Below, in pieces: positions 42,954 through 52,045 of a DNA stretch of 64,000 nt (positions are counted from its first letter, which is position 1; each line of letters starts with the position of its first letter). The notes beneath the pieces are model-generated. The model did not search any database, was not told the origin of the DNA, and worked only from the letters and a program-made list of their open reading frames with translations. The position numbers were made by a program, and so were the translations under genes. The DNA lies in the NCBI GenBank assembly GCA_023664775.1, contig JAMPEW010000002.1:80027-144026 (forward strand). The letters run 5' to 3'. The stretch comes from Clostridium sp. GTDB lineage: Bacteria > Bacillota > Clostridia > Lachnospirales > Lachnospiraceae.

Positions 42954-44486
42954 TTATTCATCAATTCTCTTTCTTGTATACGTTTCCTTAAGCAATTTTC
43001 TGTCTGTCTTGCCATTTTTTGTAAGAGGCAGCTTGTCCATGTGTTTCAATACATTTGGCACCATGTATTCAGGTACATGTTTTTTCATTTCCGATATGAT
43101 AAGCTTTTTGTCGTCTCCACCCACATAGCAGGCAACAAGCTTGCCCACCTTCTCGTCATAAAAACAGCAGGCATGCTCCACAATGCTTACGGCATTTAAG
43201 ACACTTTCTATTTCCTCAAGCTCTATGCGGCGTCCCATATGCTTAATCTGAAAATCCTTTCTTCCTGCAAAGCAGAGAAGCCCCTCGTCGTTATAATATG
43301 CCAAATCCCCTGTCCTATATATTATTTCAGGAAAAGTCTCGTTGAGCGGGTTTTGCACAAAGGATTTCGCCGTCATTTCGGGATTATTATAATATCCAAG
43401 GGCAAGCGAGCTTCCTGCAACACAAATTTCTCCATGCGAAAATGTATTTTCTTTTGTTATCTCATGGTCTGCCTCGTCAAGAAGCATTACCCTTTCATTT
43501 GGAAATGCGGTTCCCATAGGAAGTATATCGCCCTCCGAAAAAGGTCTATCCAGCACATAATATGTACAGTTGCAGGTTATCTCCGTCGGTCCGTAAAGAT
43601 TTACAAACAGTGCATTGGGATAACAGGACTTCCACAGATTAAGCTGCTTTACAGGCATCACCTCGCCACTGAATAAAATTTTATTTATATGGGAGGGTAT
43701 TTTATATTTCAATCCGTGGAGACGGCTTAACAGACATAGTGCCGATACAGCCCAAATAAGCGTTGTCACGTTATTTTCCTCAAGCATATCCACAACACGG
43801 TTCGGAAACATAAAATATGCTTTTGGAATAATGACAAGGGTTGCACCCATTTTCAAGGTGCTGTAAATGTCCTTTACCGACACGTCAAAGTCGAAGGGTG
43901 CCTGATTGCCAATCACGTCATCTCCTGTTATGTGAAACATATCCGTAAAGCAATCTATAAAATCAATGACCGACCTATGACATATCAGCACTCCCTTTGG
44001 AATACCTGTTGAGCCTGAGGTGAAATTACAGTAGACAGGATCCGTATCCACCATTTTATTTCTGACAGCCACAAGCGCCTCCTCATCCACAGATACATCC
44101 CTGTACAAATCAGATACGATAAGTATTTCTCCCTCAAAGCCTGCCCCTCTCAGCTTCGCTTCCTTGTCAGGCTCGGTAATTACAATATCGTTTTTCAGTG
44201 TTTTAAAAATCATCCCGATTCTATCAGCGGGAAAGGAAGGGTCCAGCAACGTGTAAAAGCACCCTGCATATAAAATTCCCATAAATGCTTTTAGAGCCGT
44301 AACGCCCTTATCCATACATACTACAATGGGTTTTCGCATATCGGTTTTTCCTAAAAGCATCGTTCCTATACATCTTGCTTCTTCCGTAAGCTGTCTGTAT
44401 GTACATGATATGCGCTCGTCCATTGCCGCCGTTTTATGCGGACAGCGTTTATCGCTTTCCTCTAAGTATTCCAAAACATTGTTCAT
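42954..44486 (-). CDS. Amino acid-AMP ligase (DltA-like adenylation domain)
   Basis: This ~510-residue protein is a single adenylation domain. A3 is FTSGSTGIPKG, A4 is APFDFDVSVKDIY with the Asp that usually holds the substrate amine, A5 is NLYGPTEIT, A7/A8 is YRTGDLAYYNDEG and FQIKHMGRRIELEEIE, and A10 is LTKNGKTDRKLL. It should activate an amino acid and load it onto the carrier protein downstream. I start at 44486 (MNNVLEYLEES), as in DltA, with AAGGAAGGG upstream; in-frame starts to 44534 are less likely. First gene of the five-gene Dlt-like operon. Confidence 0.9.
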   Translation of the reverse strand: MNNVLEYLEESDKRCPHKTAAMDERISCTYRQLTEEARCIGTMLLGKTDMRKPIVVCMDKGVTALKAFMGILYAGCFYTLLDPSFPADRIGMIFKTLKNDIVITEPDKEAKLRGAGFEGEILIVSDLYRDVSVDEEALVAVRNKMVDTDPVYCNFTSGSTGIPKGVLICHRSVIDFIDCFTDMFHITGDDVIGNQAPFDFDVSVKDIYSTLKMGATLVIIPKAYFMFPNRVVDMLEENNVTTLIWAVSALCLLSRLHGLKYKIPSHINKILFSGEVMPVKQLNLWKSCYPNALFVNLYGPTEITCNCTYYVLDRPFSEGDILPMGTAFPNERVMLLDEADHEITKENTFSHGEICVAGSSLALGYYNNPEMTAKSFVQNPLNETFPEIIYRTGDLAYYNDEGLLCFAGRKDFQIKHMGRRIELEEIESVLNAVSIVEHACCFYDEKVGKLVACYVGGDDKKLIISEMKKHVPEYMVPNVLKHMDKLPLTKNGKTDRKLLKETYTRKRIDE

Positions 44487-44606
44487 CGGTACCCTTCCTT
44501 CTGCTGTGGTGTTCTTTTGTGCCATTCCTTCCACCTTACGCTGAATACATTATCAGATAAATTCTTAACATTAAACCTATAATTCCTTTAAATTTTCCTT
44601 AAGATG

Positions 44607-44661
44607 ACTATATCAGTCAGTTCTTAAATTCTGATTAAAGGTTTCTTAAATTTCCATTAAA
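44607..44661 (-). promoter_or_regulatory. Four 11-bp direct repeats upstream of the Dlt-like operon's -10
   Basis: On the minus strand the 11-mers TTTAATGGAAA, TTTAAGAAACC, TTTAATCAGAA and TTTAAGAACTG follow each other without gaps (44661 down to 44618), each starting TTTAA(G/T). Six bases on is TATAGT (44612-44607), a plausible -10 with no good -35. Two dimer sites of 11-bp periodicity placed at -35 fit an OmpR/PhoP-family activator, as in the Pho box. The ATG of the ligase is about 120 bp downstream. Confidence 0.65.
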
Positions 44662-44847
44662 AATAATATATCATCCGTTTCTTACAAAATTCTAACAGAA
44701 AGCATTTTATTTATGGTCTAATTATACTATCTGATTAGTACAATGATACAATAATACAATTTTCATAATTTGTCAATGCGATTACTGTTAAATTTTGCTG
44801 TTAAATTTTATTAATTGGTAGTTGACTTTCCTGTTACTGGCACTAAA

Positions 44848-44902
44848 AATTGCCGACATAAGATATTCTTATATAAAACAGAACTATCTTACATCGGCAA
44901 TT
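44848..44902 (-). terminator. Long-stem terminator of the DUF285 gene
   Basis: AATTGCCGACATAAGATA (44848-44865) pairs with TATCTTACATCGGCAATT (44885-44902) with two mismatches, 18-base arms and a 19-base loop. On the minus strand a T-run follows. The gene upstream on that strand ends at 44996. The rest of the intergenic stretch (44487-44995) holds no gene I can see. Confidence 0.65.
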
Positions 44903-44995
44903 CTCCGTACCATAACGTCAAATGCAACTGAAATATATATAGAAGAACATGCGCCAGCCACGCATCATAAAAAACCTTTAACAATAGGCAATTTC

Positions 44996-45850
44996 TCAAC
45001 TTGACAGACAGCCTTTTATAAACTCAAAATCCTCGCATTTTTCAGGGTCAATTTTATCATTTCCAATCACGCAATCCGTAAACATCAGATTTGTGTTCAC
45101 ATCGGCATTAATTTTAAACGCAGAACCAAAATCAAATTTACCCGTAAAAACAGCCTCATAAAACATATGATCCATGCTTTTTACCGCAGATGTATCAAAT
45201 GTACCCGGCAGCTTAAAATTCCTTGGGATTCTACATTCCGAAAACATAAAGTCCATAACTTCAACCTTTTTTGTATTGAAATTATCTCCAAGCACAAGCT
45301 GCTCTGGCAAAACACATTCATAAAACATGTATCTCATATCCCTCACATTCGAGGTATCAAATCGTTCACTGAGATTGAAGCCATCAGGCAAAATGCTCCC
45401 TGCAAACATCAGGTTCATGTCCACAATATTTTTCGTGTTAAAAAGCGTATTTAAGGTAAAATTCTCAGGCAGCGTAGTCCACGAAAACATACCACAGCAG
45501 CTGCTGGAATTGATAGGCACCTCAAATCTTCCACCCTTATAATCATCCTTATTGAATTTAAGAATTTTCTTACCCTTCCAGTTTCTGTCGGGCTTGAACT
45601 GAACAGGATTATAGAGTACCCAATTTTTATTTCCCGTACCTTCTTCAAACCATTCATAGTCCATAAGACCTATCTTTTTTTGAAATACCTCACGCTCCGT
45701 CATATCGCTTACATAGACAAAATGTGACGTGCCCTCATATACAATATGTGTGTAACCCACCGTCTCATATCGTTCTATATCTTCCTTACTTGCCAAGCCT
45801 TGGCTTTTCTTTTGTCCTCCGCCTGAGCCTTTCAGTGAAAACATGCTCAT
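44996..45850 (-). CDS. BspA-type (DUF285) repeat protein
   Basis: This 284-residue protein has an N-terminal region (MSMFSLKGSGGGQKKSQGLA) and then DUF285-type repeats such as FDTSNVRDMRYMFYECVLPE and FNTKKVEVMDFMFSECRIPR. These repeats form a solenoid and usually occur on surface proteins, but no signal peptide or anchor is seen here, so it may act inside the cell. The start at 45850 has AAAGGGGTG upstream; in-frame codons to 45931 do not. It faces a terminator on its own strand and follows the MATE gene upstream by about 95 bp. Confidence 0.8.
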   Translation of the reverse strand: MSMFSLKGSGGGQKKSQGLASKEDIERYETVGYTHIVYEGTSHFVYVSDMTEREVFQKKIGLMDYEWFEEGTGNKNWVLYNPVQFKPDRNWKGKKILKFNKDDYKGGRFEVPINSSSCCGMFSWTTLPENFTLNTLFNTKNIVDMNLMFAGSILPDGFNLSERFDTSNVRDMRYMFYECVLPEQLVLGDNFNTKKVEVMDFMFSECRIPRNFKLPGTFDTSAVKSMDHMFYEAVFTGKFDFGSAFKINADVNTNLMFTDCVIGNDKIDPEKCEDFEFIKGCLSS

Positions 45851-45943
45851 AGTATCACCCCTTTTAAATAAAACTTTTTTTGCCGACTCCCATTGTACAA
45901 CTAGAATTTGGAAATAATGCGTTTTGCTCATTCCATATAAAAC

Positions 45944-47281
45944 TTAGTTATTTGCATATACCACTCTATTCATCCTTATATATAATATGACACATATAAC
46001 CGCTGAAACAAACGACCCTGCCGGGGCAGCCCATCCCATAGGATATAAGGTTTGCGGAAAAAGCTTCGATGCCAAATATGCCCCCGGTATTCTTACAAGT
46101 ACAGCCGACATTATATTATGTATAAAAGAATAACCTGACCGTCCATATGCACAAAAATATCCACTGAAGCAAAAATGTATCGCTGCCAATGCGCAGTCAA
46201 ACACATATGACCTTAAATACTGCGCTCCCATTCGGACTACCTCTGCATCAGCCGTAAATAAATCGACAATGCGTGGTGATGCAAACTGACATATCACGCT
46301 AAATATCATTCCACAGGCAAACGAGATAATAATGCCGTATTTTAGCGTCTGCTTTGCCCGCACATGTTCGCCTGCTCCAATATTTTGTGCCGCAATAGCA
46401 GAGATGGATGCAAGCATGGCAGATGGAATAAGAAACAAAAAGCCTATGATTTTTTCAACAATGCCAACGGATGCTGATACGATAAGTCCTCTTTTGTTGG
46501 CAATTATAGTAATTATAATGAAAGAAATCTGAATAAATAAATCCTGAACCGATACAGGAATACCAACCTTAAGTATGTAAAGCAGCGTGTCCTTATCCAA
46601 AAAAAAATCCTTTGGGGACAGTTTAACATTTAAGTCCTTTTTTGACAATACAATTAATGCAACAAAAACACTTATTGTCTGCGATATGACCGTTCCAAGC
46701 GCCGCTCCTGCCGCACCCATGTTAAAATGTCCGATAAGAATAAAGTCTATCACTACATTAAACACACATGCAACTGCAACGAAATATAACGGACTTTTGG
46801 AGTCGCCCAAGCCCCGCAGGATACAGCTTATAATATTGTACGCAGTAATAAACGGAACTCCTATGAAACAAATCACAAGATACAGCCTCGTCTCGTCAAC
46901 TGCCTCCTTTGGCGCAGACATTACCCTGACGATTAGCTTCGTACAAATAAGGAGCACAGCCGTAAAAGCAATGGAAAGCACAAGGAAAAGCGTTACCGTA
47001 TTGCCTATTGCCTTTGCCACCCGTTCCCTGTTTCCTGCTCCCACGGACTGACTAATCATAACCGTTGAACCCATTGCAATTCCCACAATGACAAGGGTAA
47101 CCATGTGCATGACCTGACTTCCCACAGACACAGCAGAGCTGCTACCCGCACCATTGTACTGCCCCACCACAAACAAATCCGCCAATCCGTAAAATGTCTG
47201 CAAAAAGCTGGACAGCAGATATGGAAGTGAAAACACGATTAAGTTTTTCAGCACACTGCCTTTTGTGAGGTTGCCTGTCAT
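45944..47281 (-). CDS. MATE family efflux transporter (second)
   Basis: This 445-residue protein has the twelve-segment MATE layout. LPYLLSSFLQTFYGLADLFV opens the first half and ILKVGIPVSVQDLFIQISF the second. It differs from the MATE at 28156 and has no adjacent regulator. Its 5' leader carries two hairpins in tandem (see 47291-47401). The start has AAGGAG nine bases upstream. Substrate unknown. Confidence 0.92.
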   Translation of the reverse strand: MTGNLTKGSVLKNLIVFSLPYLLSSFLQTFYGLADLFVVGQYNGAGSSSAVSVGSQVMHMVTLVIVGIAMGSTVMISQSVGAGNRERVAKAIGNTVTLFLVLSIAFTAVLLICTKLIVRVMSAPKEAVDETRLYLVICFIGVPFITAYNIISCILRGLGDSKSPLYFVAVACVFNVVIDFILIGHFNMGAAGAALGTVISQTISVFVALIVLSKKDLNVKLSPKDFFLDKDTLLYILKVGIPVSVQDLFIQISFIIITIIANKRGLIVSASVGIVEKIIGFLFLIPSAMLASISAIAAQNIGAGEHVRAKQTLKYGIIISFACGMIFSVICQFASPRIVDLFTADAEVVRMGAQYLRSYVFDCALAAIHFCFSGYFCAYGRSGYSFIHNIMSAVLVRIPGAYLASKLFPQTLYPMGWAAPAGSFVSAVICVILYIRMNRVVYANN

Positions 47282-47290
47282 TGTGGTTCT

Positions 47291-47401
47291 CCTTTTCGCA
47301 TTATACCGTAATGCTCATTTCTCATGTCGCCTTCGGCTCCATGTTTTTTTCGCATTATAGGGCTTTTTGTGCAAGCACAAAAGCCCTGCAATGCTCATTT
47401 T
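47291..47401 (-). repeat. Tandem hairpin repeats in the MATE leader
   Basis: The pair TTTTCGCATTATA ... AATGCTCATTT occurs twice (47293-47320 and 47347-47401). In each, GCATTA/TAATGC-type ends pair. The first unit is a small hairpin just upstream of the ribosome binding site of the MATE gene. The second encloses a stem AGGGCTTTTTGTGC/GCACAAAAGCCCT (47359-47387). Rest of 47282-47649 holds no gene I can support. Confidence 0.55.
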
Positions 47402-47649
47402 ATCACATTTCTTTGTGGTTTTTCAATTTTTTACTGGTATGCTTATATTTTTGTTCTTTATAGGTGTCTTGTGTATCATTTTGCATAATTATATCATTTT
47501 CATTGGTTACGTGCGGGCATATGTTCTTGTCGGGATATATTCGCAAGCAGCGTGGACTAAAATGTTTAATATAGCTGAAAACTTGCCGATAAACTATGTA
47601 AGGCAGTTTGAAAAGGATTTCAAATCGGTTTTTCAAGGAGGAGTAAAAT

Positions 47650-48291
47650 ATGCATATTACAAGGGATAATTATTCTTATTACGCAAAAATGGTGCAGATG
47701 ATGGGAGGCAATGCAGGCAGCGACTCGCTTACTGAATGTGATTATGGTAATTTTTCATTAAGATTTAAGCCTGTCAATATTAAGTTTTCTAAGCCTGACT
47801 GGAACAAGATTATGACAAAACGTGATAAGCCTGCCATGTCGGAGGAAGAATTTGAGGAGGCAATCAAGGAGCTGGCAAGGAAAGAGTTTTCCACTGGAAA
47901 AAGAGACGATGCCGCATACAGAAAATTATGTATGCAGCATGGAGAAACTGTATCTCCTGACAGAAAAGCAATTTACGACGCCAGCATGAAAAAGACAGGC
48001 GGAAAAATGAATGCCGCATGTATGTTTTGGGATGCAAAAGGAAATAAAACCCTCTCCTATAATCCTGAGTCAAGAAATTGGAAAGCCATAAGCACCGATG
48101 AGGAATTTGCAAGGGCAAGGGAATTTACCTCCATATACAATGAGGAATTAGCCCGCCTTCGTAAGGAATATGGCGAAAATGCAAAAGGAACCGTATCCTA
48201 TCAGCAGATAAAGTCTGATTTGGCTATGGGAAATGGCGTAACGTCTGCGGCAGAAAAAGGAATTGGTGATTCCCTTGATTTACAGATATAG
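47650..48291 (+). CDS. Hypothetical protein, unknown family
   Basis: This 213-residue soluble protein is mostly helical and charged, with YYAKMVQMMGGNAGSDSLTE and SKPDWNKIMTKRDKPAMSEE as notable stretches and no membrane segment or signal. GGAGGAG precedes the ATG. It is followed in the same direction by another unknown gene 62 bp on. Both may be exported by a nonclassical route or belong to one module, but I do not recognise either. Confidence 0.7.
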   Translation: MHITRDNYSYYAKMVQMMGGNAGSDSLTECDYGNFSLRFKPVNIKFSKPDWNKIMTKRDKPAMSEEEFEEAIKELARKEFSTGKRDDAAYRKLCMQHGETVSPDRKAIYDASMKKTGGKMNAACMFWDAKGNKTLSYNPESRNWKAISTDEEFARAREFTSIYNEELARLRKEYGENAKGTVSYQQIKSDLAMGNGVTSAAEKGIGDSLDLQI

Positions 48292-48353
48292 TTGGTTCGG
48301 CAATTGCGAAGCTTTTTATTTACAAAATCCAGTTGGTTCAAAGGAGGCATAAA

Positions 48354-49349
48354 ATGGAAATTGCAGCAAGGTCACATTATTATAATTATTACAATGTTAA
48401 AGGAAGATATACGACATCTGAGCCTGAAAAAGCAGGCTGGGTAAAGCGTTATGAGGCTGTCGAGGATAGAATTGAGGGAAATAACGCCAACACGGACAGC
48501 GAGGTATATAATGCATACGTGAAGCTGGAAACTATATACTATGATTTGGGTGTGGCTAACCGTGCAAGATATAAAAGCTATGCGGAGTTACAAAACGCCA
48601 TAGCCGCAAAATATAGCACGGCAGAATATCGCGCAAACTATTCTGCTACCGAGCGCAGCGCAATGTATCAAAATGAGCTTAGCATGAGTGCGTTTGGATG
48701 CTGCGGCAATATGAACGACCCAAGGCTTGGTGGACCGGTTTATGCTGATACAGACAGTGAAACCAAAAGCTACAACCGAAAATGCGTGAATAATCAAATC
48801 AACAACATTTTTACAAATAACGGAATTAGTCAGATGGCTTTTGCAAGCAGCAAATTTACATTTTTTATTCATCCGTATACCTATCAGCTTACTGTAGAGG
48901 GAGATGCCGACCAGTCGATTCTGTCACAGATGGAAGCCCTGCTCAATGAAAACGGAAATTCAAAGGAGTTATTTTTTCATATTCTAAACAGCATTGGTAG
49001 TACAAATATAGATAAATATGTGTTGGCAAAATATAGGGCGGCAAGTATGCTGCGGGAATACACCAGCTTGGATATTCGGAATTTTATTCAAACAAAAGAT
49101 GGTCTGATAGACGAGAATGGAAATAACATTTTAGATATATTTAAGAAAAGCATTAAGGAAGCATCTAAAGTTCCGGCAGAATTTAAGGGTGCGGCATATG
49201 ATGTTTTTGAGGAATATATTAAACAAATTACTGCAACAGATGTAAACAGTATTGATGATATGTATTTGAGTATTGGATTTGAAAACGGACAATTAAAGGA
49301 TATGCCTAATAGCAATCTTATAAATGCAGGCTTTCATTTTGCATCCTGA
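48354..49349 (+). CDS. Hypothetical protein, unknown family
   Basis: This 331-residue soluble protein begins MEIAARSHYYNYYNVKGRYT and has no signal peptide or membrane segment. It holds ANRARYKSYAELQNAIAAKY and FTFFIHPYTYQLTVEGDADQ, the latter like an EF-hand-free beta stretch. Similarity to DUF4885 is possible from memory of the N-terminal layout, but weak. The ATG at 48354 has AAAGGAGG upstream. It pairs with the preceding unknown gene. Confidence 0.68.
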   Translation: MEIAARSHYYNYYNVKGRYTTSEPEKAGWVKRYEAVEDRIEGNNANTDSEVYNAYVKLETIYYDLGVANRARYKSYAELQNAIAAKYSTAEYRANYSATERSAMYQNELSMSAFGCCGNMNDPRLGGPVYADTDSETKSYNRKCVNNQINNIFTNNGISQMAFASSKFTFFIHPYTYQLTVEGDADQSILSQMEALLNENGNSKELFFHILNSIGSTNIDKYVLAKYRAASMLREYTSLDIRNFIQTKDGLIDENGNNILDIFKKSIKEASKVPAEFKGAAYDVFEEYIKQITATDVNSIDDMYLSIGFENGQLKDMPNSNLINAGFHFAS

Positions 49350-49380
49350 TAATTGCAGATTGGCACATAAGGCTGTCACA

Positions 49381-49497
49381 CTAAGGGATAACTGTGCCAA
49401 AAAAACCGATAAACAGCACCTAATCATTGATGAAGAACCAGCAAAGGTTATCAGACGGATTTATCAGGCTTTTTTGCCCTTCATCAATTTGCCATAG
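49381..49497 (+). pseudogene. Serine recombinase fragment
   Basis: One frame reads LRDNCAKKTDKQHLIIDEEP then AKVIRRIYQAF before a stop. HLIIDEEPAKVIRRIY matches the start of the recombinase (PF07508-like) domain of large serine recombinases, usually reading HLIIDEEAAxVVRRIF. There is no catalytic domain and no start. It is the scar of an integrated element and lies between unknown genes and RhuM. Confidence 0.7.
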
Positions 49498-49513
49498 GGT
49501 TATATGCAGTTAA

Positions 49514-50530
49514 TTATTTTTCCTTTTTTATTTGCTCTGCTTCCTCAATCAACAAATCAACCTCATTTGTTTCTAGCTTCTTCCTATTTTCGTCATAAAG
49601 CTTATATTGTTCATATGCGTGTGCCTTTGCTTGGCTTGCTGAAATATGACCGGCACCAGATAGCACTTCCCGTCCTGTCATGTTCAGAAAATTATTGAGG
49701 TAAATTTCCCAATCCTTCATATACATTGGAATATGCCTGCGAGCTTGATCCTCTGCAAAATCTAGATACATAGTGACTACTCTGTTTAACTCCTGCATTT
49801 CATCTTCGTTTAAATAATTTTTTGCAATATCAACATCTTTCTTTCGAACTTTTGCCCCCTCAAAAGCAGTTAATCCCATATTATTTTTTGTTGCGTCTGC
49901 TCTTTGCATAATTATTTCTGCTGCAGTATGTCTGTGTACTCCGTAATGAATTTTGTTTTGTACCGTTTTAAAGAATAATATTGCCTCCTCATCATTGCCG
50001 GAGTAATCAATAGATGTTTTGTATATGTCACATATCTTTTGATAAAATCGTTTTTCGGAAGCCCTGATTTCACGAATTCGCTCTAATAATTCGTCAAAAT
50101 AGTCCTCCCCAAACCGCTTTGGATTTTTGAGGCGTTCGTCGTCCATAGCAAAACCCTTTCGGGAATATTCTTCTAAGACATGGGAAGCCCAATTCCTGAA
50201 ATGCATTCCCACATTGGAGCGGACACGATAGCCAATGGCGAGAATCATTTTAAAATTATAATGTTTTTTCTTTCTTTTGATCTGTCTGTTCCCCTCTGTT
50301 TGAACTTGTAAGAATTCCTTACAAGTTGAAAATTCATCTAATTCCCCATCTCCATAAATATTGCGGATATGCATGGTTATGTTCTGGGGAGTGGTATTAT
50401 ATAGTTTAGCAATAGCAGACTGATTCATCCAGATGTCCTCATTTTGAAAAAACACATCAATTCTAGTATCGCCTTTTTCTGTCTGATAAATAAGGATATT
50501 ACCTAATTCTATCATCTCATTATTCCCCAT
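49514..50530 (-). CDS. rhuM: RhuM family protein
   Basis: This ~338-residue protein has the RhuM layout. IWMNQSAIAKLYNTTPQNIT is the N-terminal helix-turn-helix-like region, followed by KMILAIGYRVRSNVGMHFRN, KHYNF and a C-terminal helical part. RhuM is named from a Salmonella island gene and is common in mobile regions; its biochemical role is not established. The start at 50530 has AAGGAGG nine bases upstream. The recombinase scar beside it supports a mobile origin. Confidence 0.88.
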   Translation of the reverse strand: MGNNEMIELGNILIYQTEKGDTRIDVFFQNEDIWMNQSAIAKLYNTTPQNITMHIRNIYGDGELDEFSTCKEFLQVQTEGNRQIKRKKKHYNFKMILAIGYRVRSNVGMHFRNWASHVLEEYSRKGFAMDDERLKNPKRFGEDYFDELLERIREIRASEKRFYQKICDIYKTSIDYSGNDEEAILFFKTVQNKIHYGVHRHTAAEIIMQRADATKNNMGLTAFEGAKVRKKDVDIAKNYLNEDEMQELNRVVTMYLDFAEDQARRHIPMYMKDWEIYLNNFLNMTGREVLSGAGHISASQAKAHAYEQYKLYDENRKKLETNEVDLLIEEAEQIKKEK

Positions 50531-50813
50531 CAACCAAATCCTCCTTCCTGTCTTTTCTTCTGTTTTTATATACATTTCGTAATACCATCTGAAGATTATT
50601 AACTAATTCTACCTCTTATGTACCTTCGTATGCTTGAAACGGTGCAAACTTATTAAGAAAATTTTTCCTCATTATATTTCTAATATAAATAACCATATTA
50701 TAGTATAGCACTTTTTGTCTACGGAAGAAAGAAAATAACAAAACAGGTTGGTATTATGGATAAACAAAGGACTGGTCTATTTTCAATCGGTTCTTTTCAC
50801 CTAATTTATGTTG

Positions 50814-50822
50814 TGTTATAAT
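50814..50822 (+). promoter_or_regulatory. Extended -10 element upstream of 50885 gene
   Basis: TGTTATAAT is an extended -10 (TG, one base, TATAAT) 62 bases before the ATG. The -35 region (near 50794) is poor. The surrounding gap 50531-50884 has no gene I can see. Confidence 0.5.
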
Positions 50823-50884
50823 GTTTTACGTGATTTTGTTTTTAAAAAACGCCAAATCACAATCGGAGTTTAAGGAGAAATACA

Positions 50885-51310
50885 ATGCAAGAATATAAAA
50901 AGCATGATGGAGTATCGCAAATTGTTATTACAGAAACAGAAGAGGATGCACAGTTTCAGCAGCTTTGGGATTATCTCGTTCCACCGTCAGGGCGTGCACA
51001 AACCGCACAAGGCGAGATTATCCGTATTGCTGGAAGAATTCGTTATGAGATATTGGGGAACGGCTGTATAAATTGGGATGAAGATTTCCGTAAAATGTTG
51101 CGAATTTTCCCACAATATGTTCAACTTGGGAATTCATTTGATGTGGATGAAATGAAAGCGGCTGAAATATTGACAAGTCTTTTGATTAAATGTGGTGACG
51201 AAAAGATTTGTGACGGTAAACTATGTGCAGCATTGTGTGCGTGTGCAGTTGCTTGGGTACAGAAAAATCCTAATGTTCTTGCACCGTTAGAAGCGGATTA
51301 TAATCGATAA
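50885..51310 (+). CDS. Hypothetical protein
   Basis: This 141-residue soluble protein is acidic and helical, with WDYLVPPSGRAQTAQGEIIR IAGR as its most conserved-looking stretch and a Cys-rich ICDGKLCAALCACAV later. I do not recognise it with certainty; it resembles proteins annotated only as hypothetical in mobile regions. AAGGAG precedes the ATG and the phosphatase gene follows after 25 bp. Confidence 0.7.
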   Translation: MQEYKKHDGVSQIVITETEEDAQFQQLWDYLVPPSGRAQTAQGEIIRIAGRIRYEILGNGCINWDEDFRKMLRIFPQYVQLGNSFDVDEMKAAEILTSLLIKCGDEKICDGKLCAALCACAVAWVQKNPNVLAPLEADYNR

Positions 51311-51335
51311 TTTCCAGTTTAGAGGAGAGAGTAAT

Positions 51336-51905
51336 TTGAGTTTGTTTGAAAGCACCAAAAATACACGGAAAATTATTAAGAACAGTTTTCGTTATATTAG
51401 GAGTGATGTTCCGATTTTTCTTTCTGATAAAGAACGGCAATGGCTAATAGATAATGACGTTAAAACTATTATTGATTTGAGAGAAGAAATTGAGCGTCAG
51501 CAAAAACCGTGTATATTAGAGAATGATAGTGATTTCATATACATTTCCTTACCTGTGAAAGGAGGAAATGCTGTTCCAATATCAACAAGCAAAGTTGCAG
51601 TTTCCTATATAAATATGGTTGATGATGTAATGGAAAACATTATCAATACGATTATGAATGCTAATACAAATGTGCTGTACTTTTGCAATGCAGGAAAAGA
51701 CAGAACAGGTGTAGTATCGGCAATCATACTTAGTAAACTTGGATATAGTAAACAATATATCATTGATGATTATTTGCTGTCAGGAGTGAATTTAAAAGAC
51801 GAACTACAATTGTTTGCTAAAAACAATCCTGATGTTGATATAGATGTTATAACACCGAAAAGTGAATATATGGAGAGATTTTTAGAATGGTATCAGAGCG
51901 TATAG
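51336..51905 (+). CDS. Tyrosine-protein phosphatase (CX5R type)
   Basis: This 189-residue protein has LYFCNAGKDRTGVVSAIILS, the C-x5-R phosphate loop near residue 123. The usual His before the Cys is Phe. IIDLREEIERQQKP near residue 50 is the start of the fold with its Arg-Glu. It should remove phosphate from Tyr or lipid. The start is a TTG at 51336 with GAGGAGAG upstream. It is directly downstream of the hypothetical gene at 50885. Confidence 0.88.
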   Translation: MSLFESTKNTRKIIKNSFRYIRSDVPIFLSDKERQWLIDNDVKTIIDLREEIERQQKPCILENDSDFIYISLPVKGGNAVPISTSKVAVSYINMVDDVMENIINTIMNANTNVLYFCNAGKDRTGVVSAIILSKLGYSKQYIIDDYLLSGVNLKDELQLFAKNNPDVDIDVITPKSEYMERFLEWYQSV

Positions 51906-52045
51906 TAAGCTAATCTATGCGCTCCTTTTTCATTAAAGGTCTATTATTTTAAGGTATACTTGTCTTATATCAAAGCATATGCTATATTATACGCAGGAAA
52001 CTACAATTTTTTTACATATTATTATATATCACCATAGGGAAAATT

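Noticed and set aside
47367..47669. Plus-strand frame upstream of the 47650 gene
   Set aside because: Its end overlaps the start of the better supported gene, and its beginning is the inverted-repeat leader of MATE.
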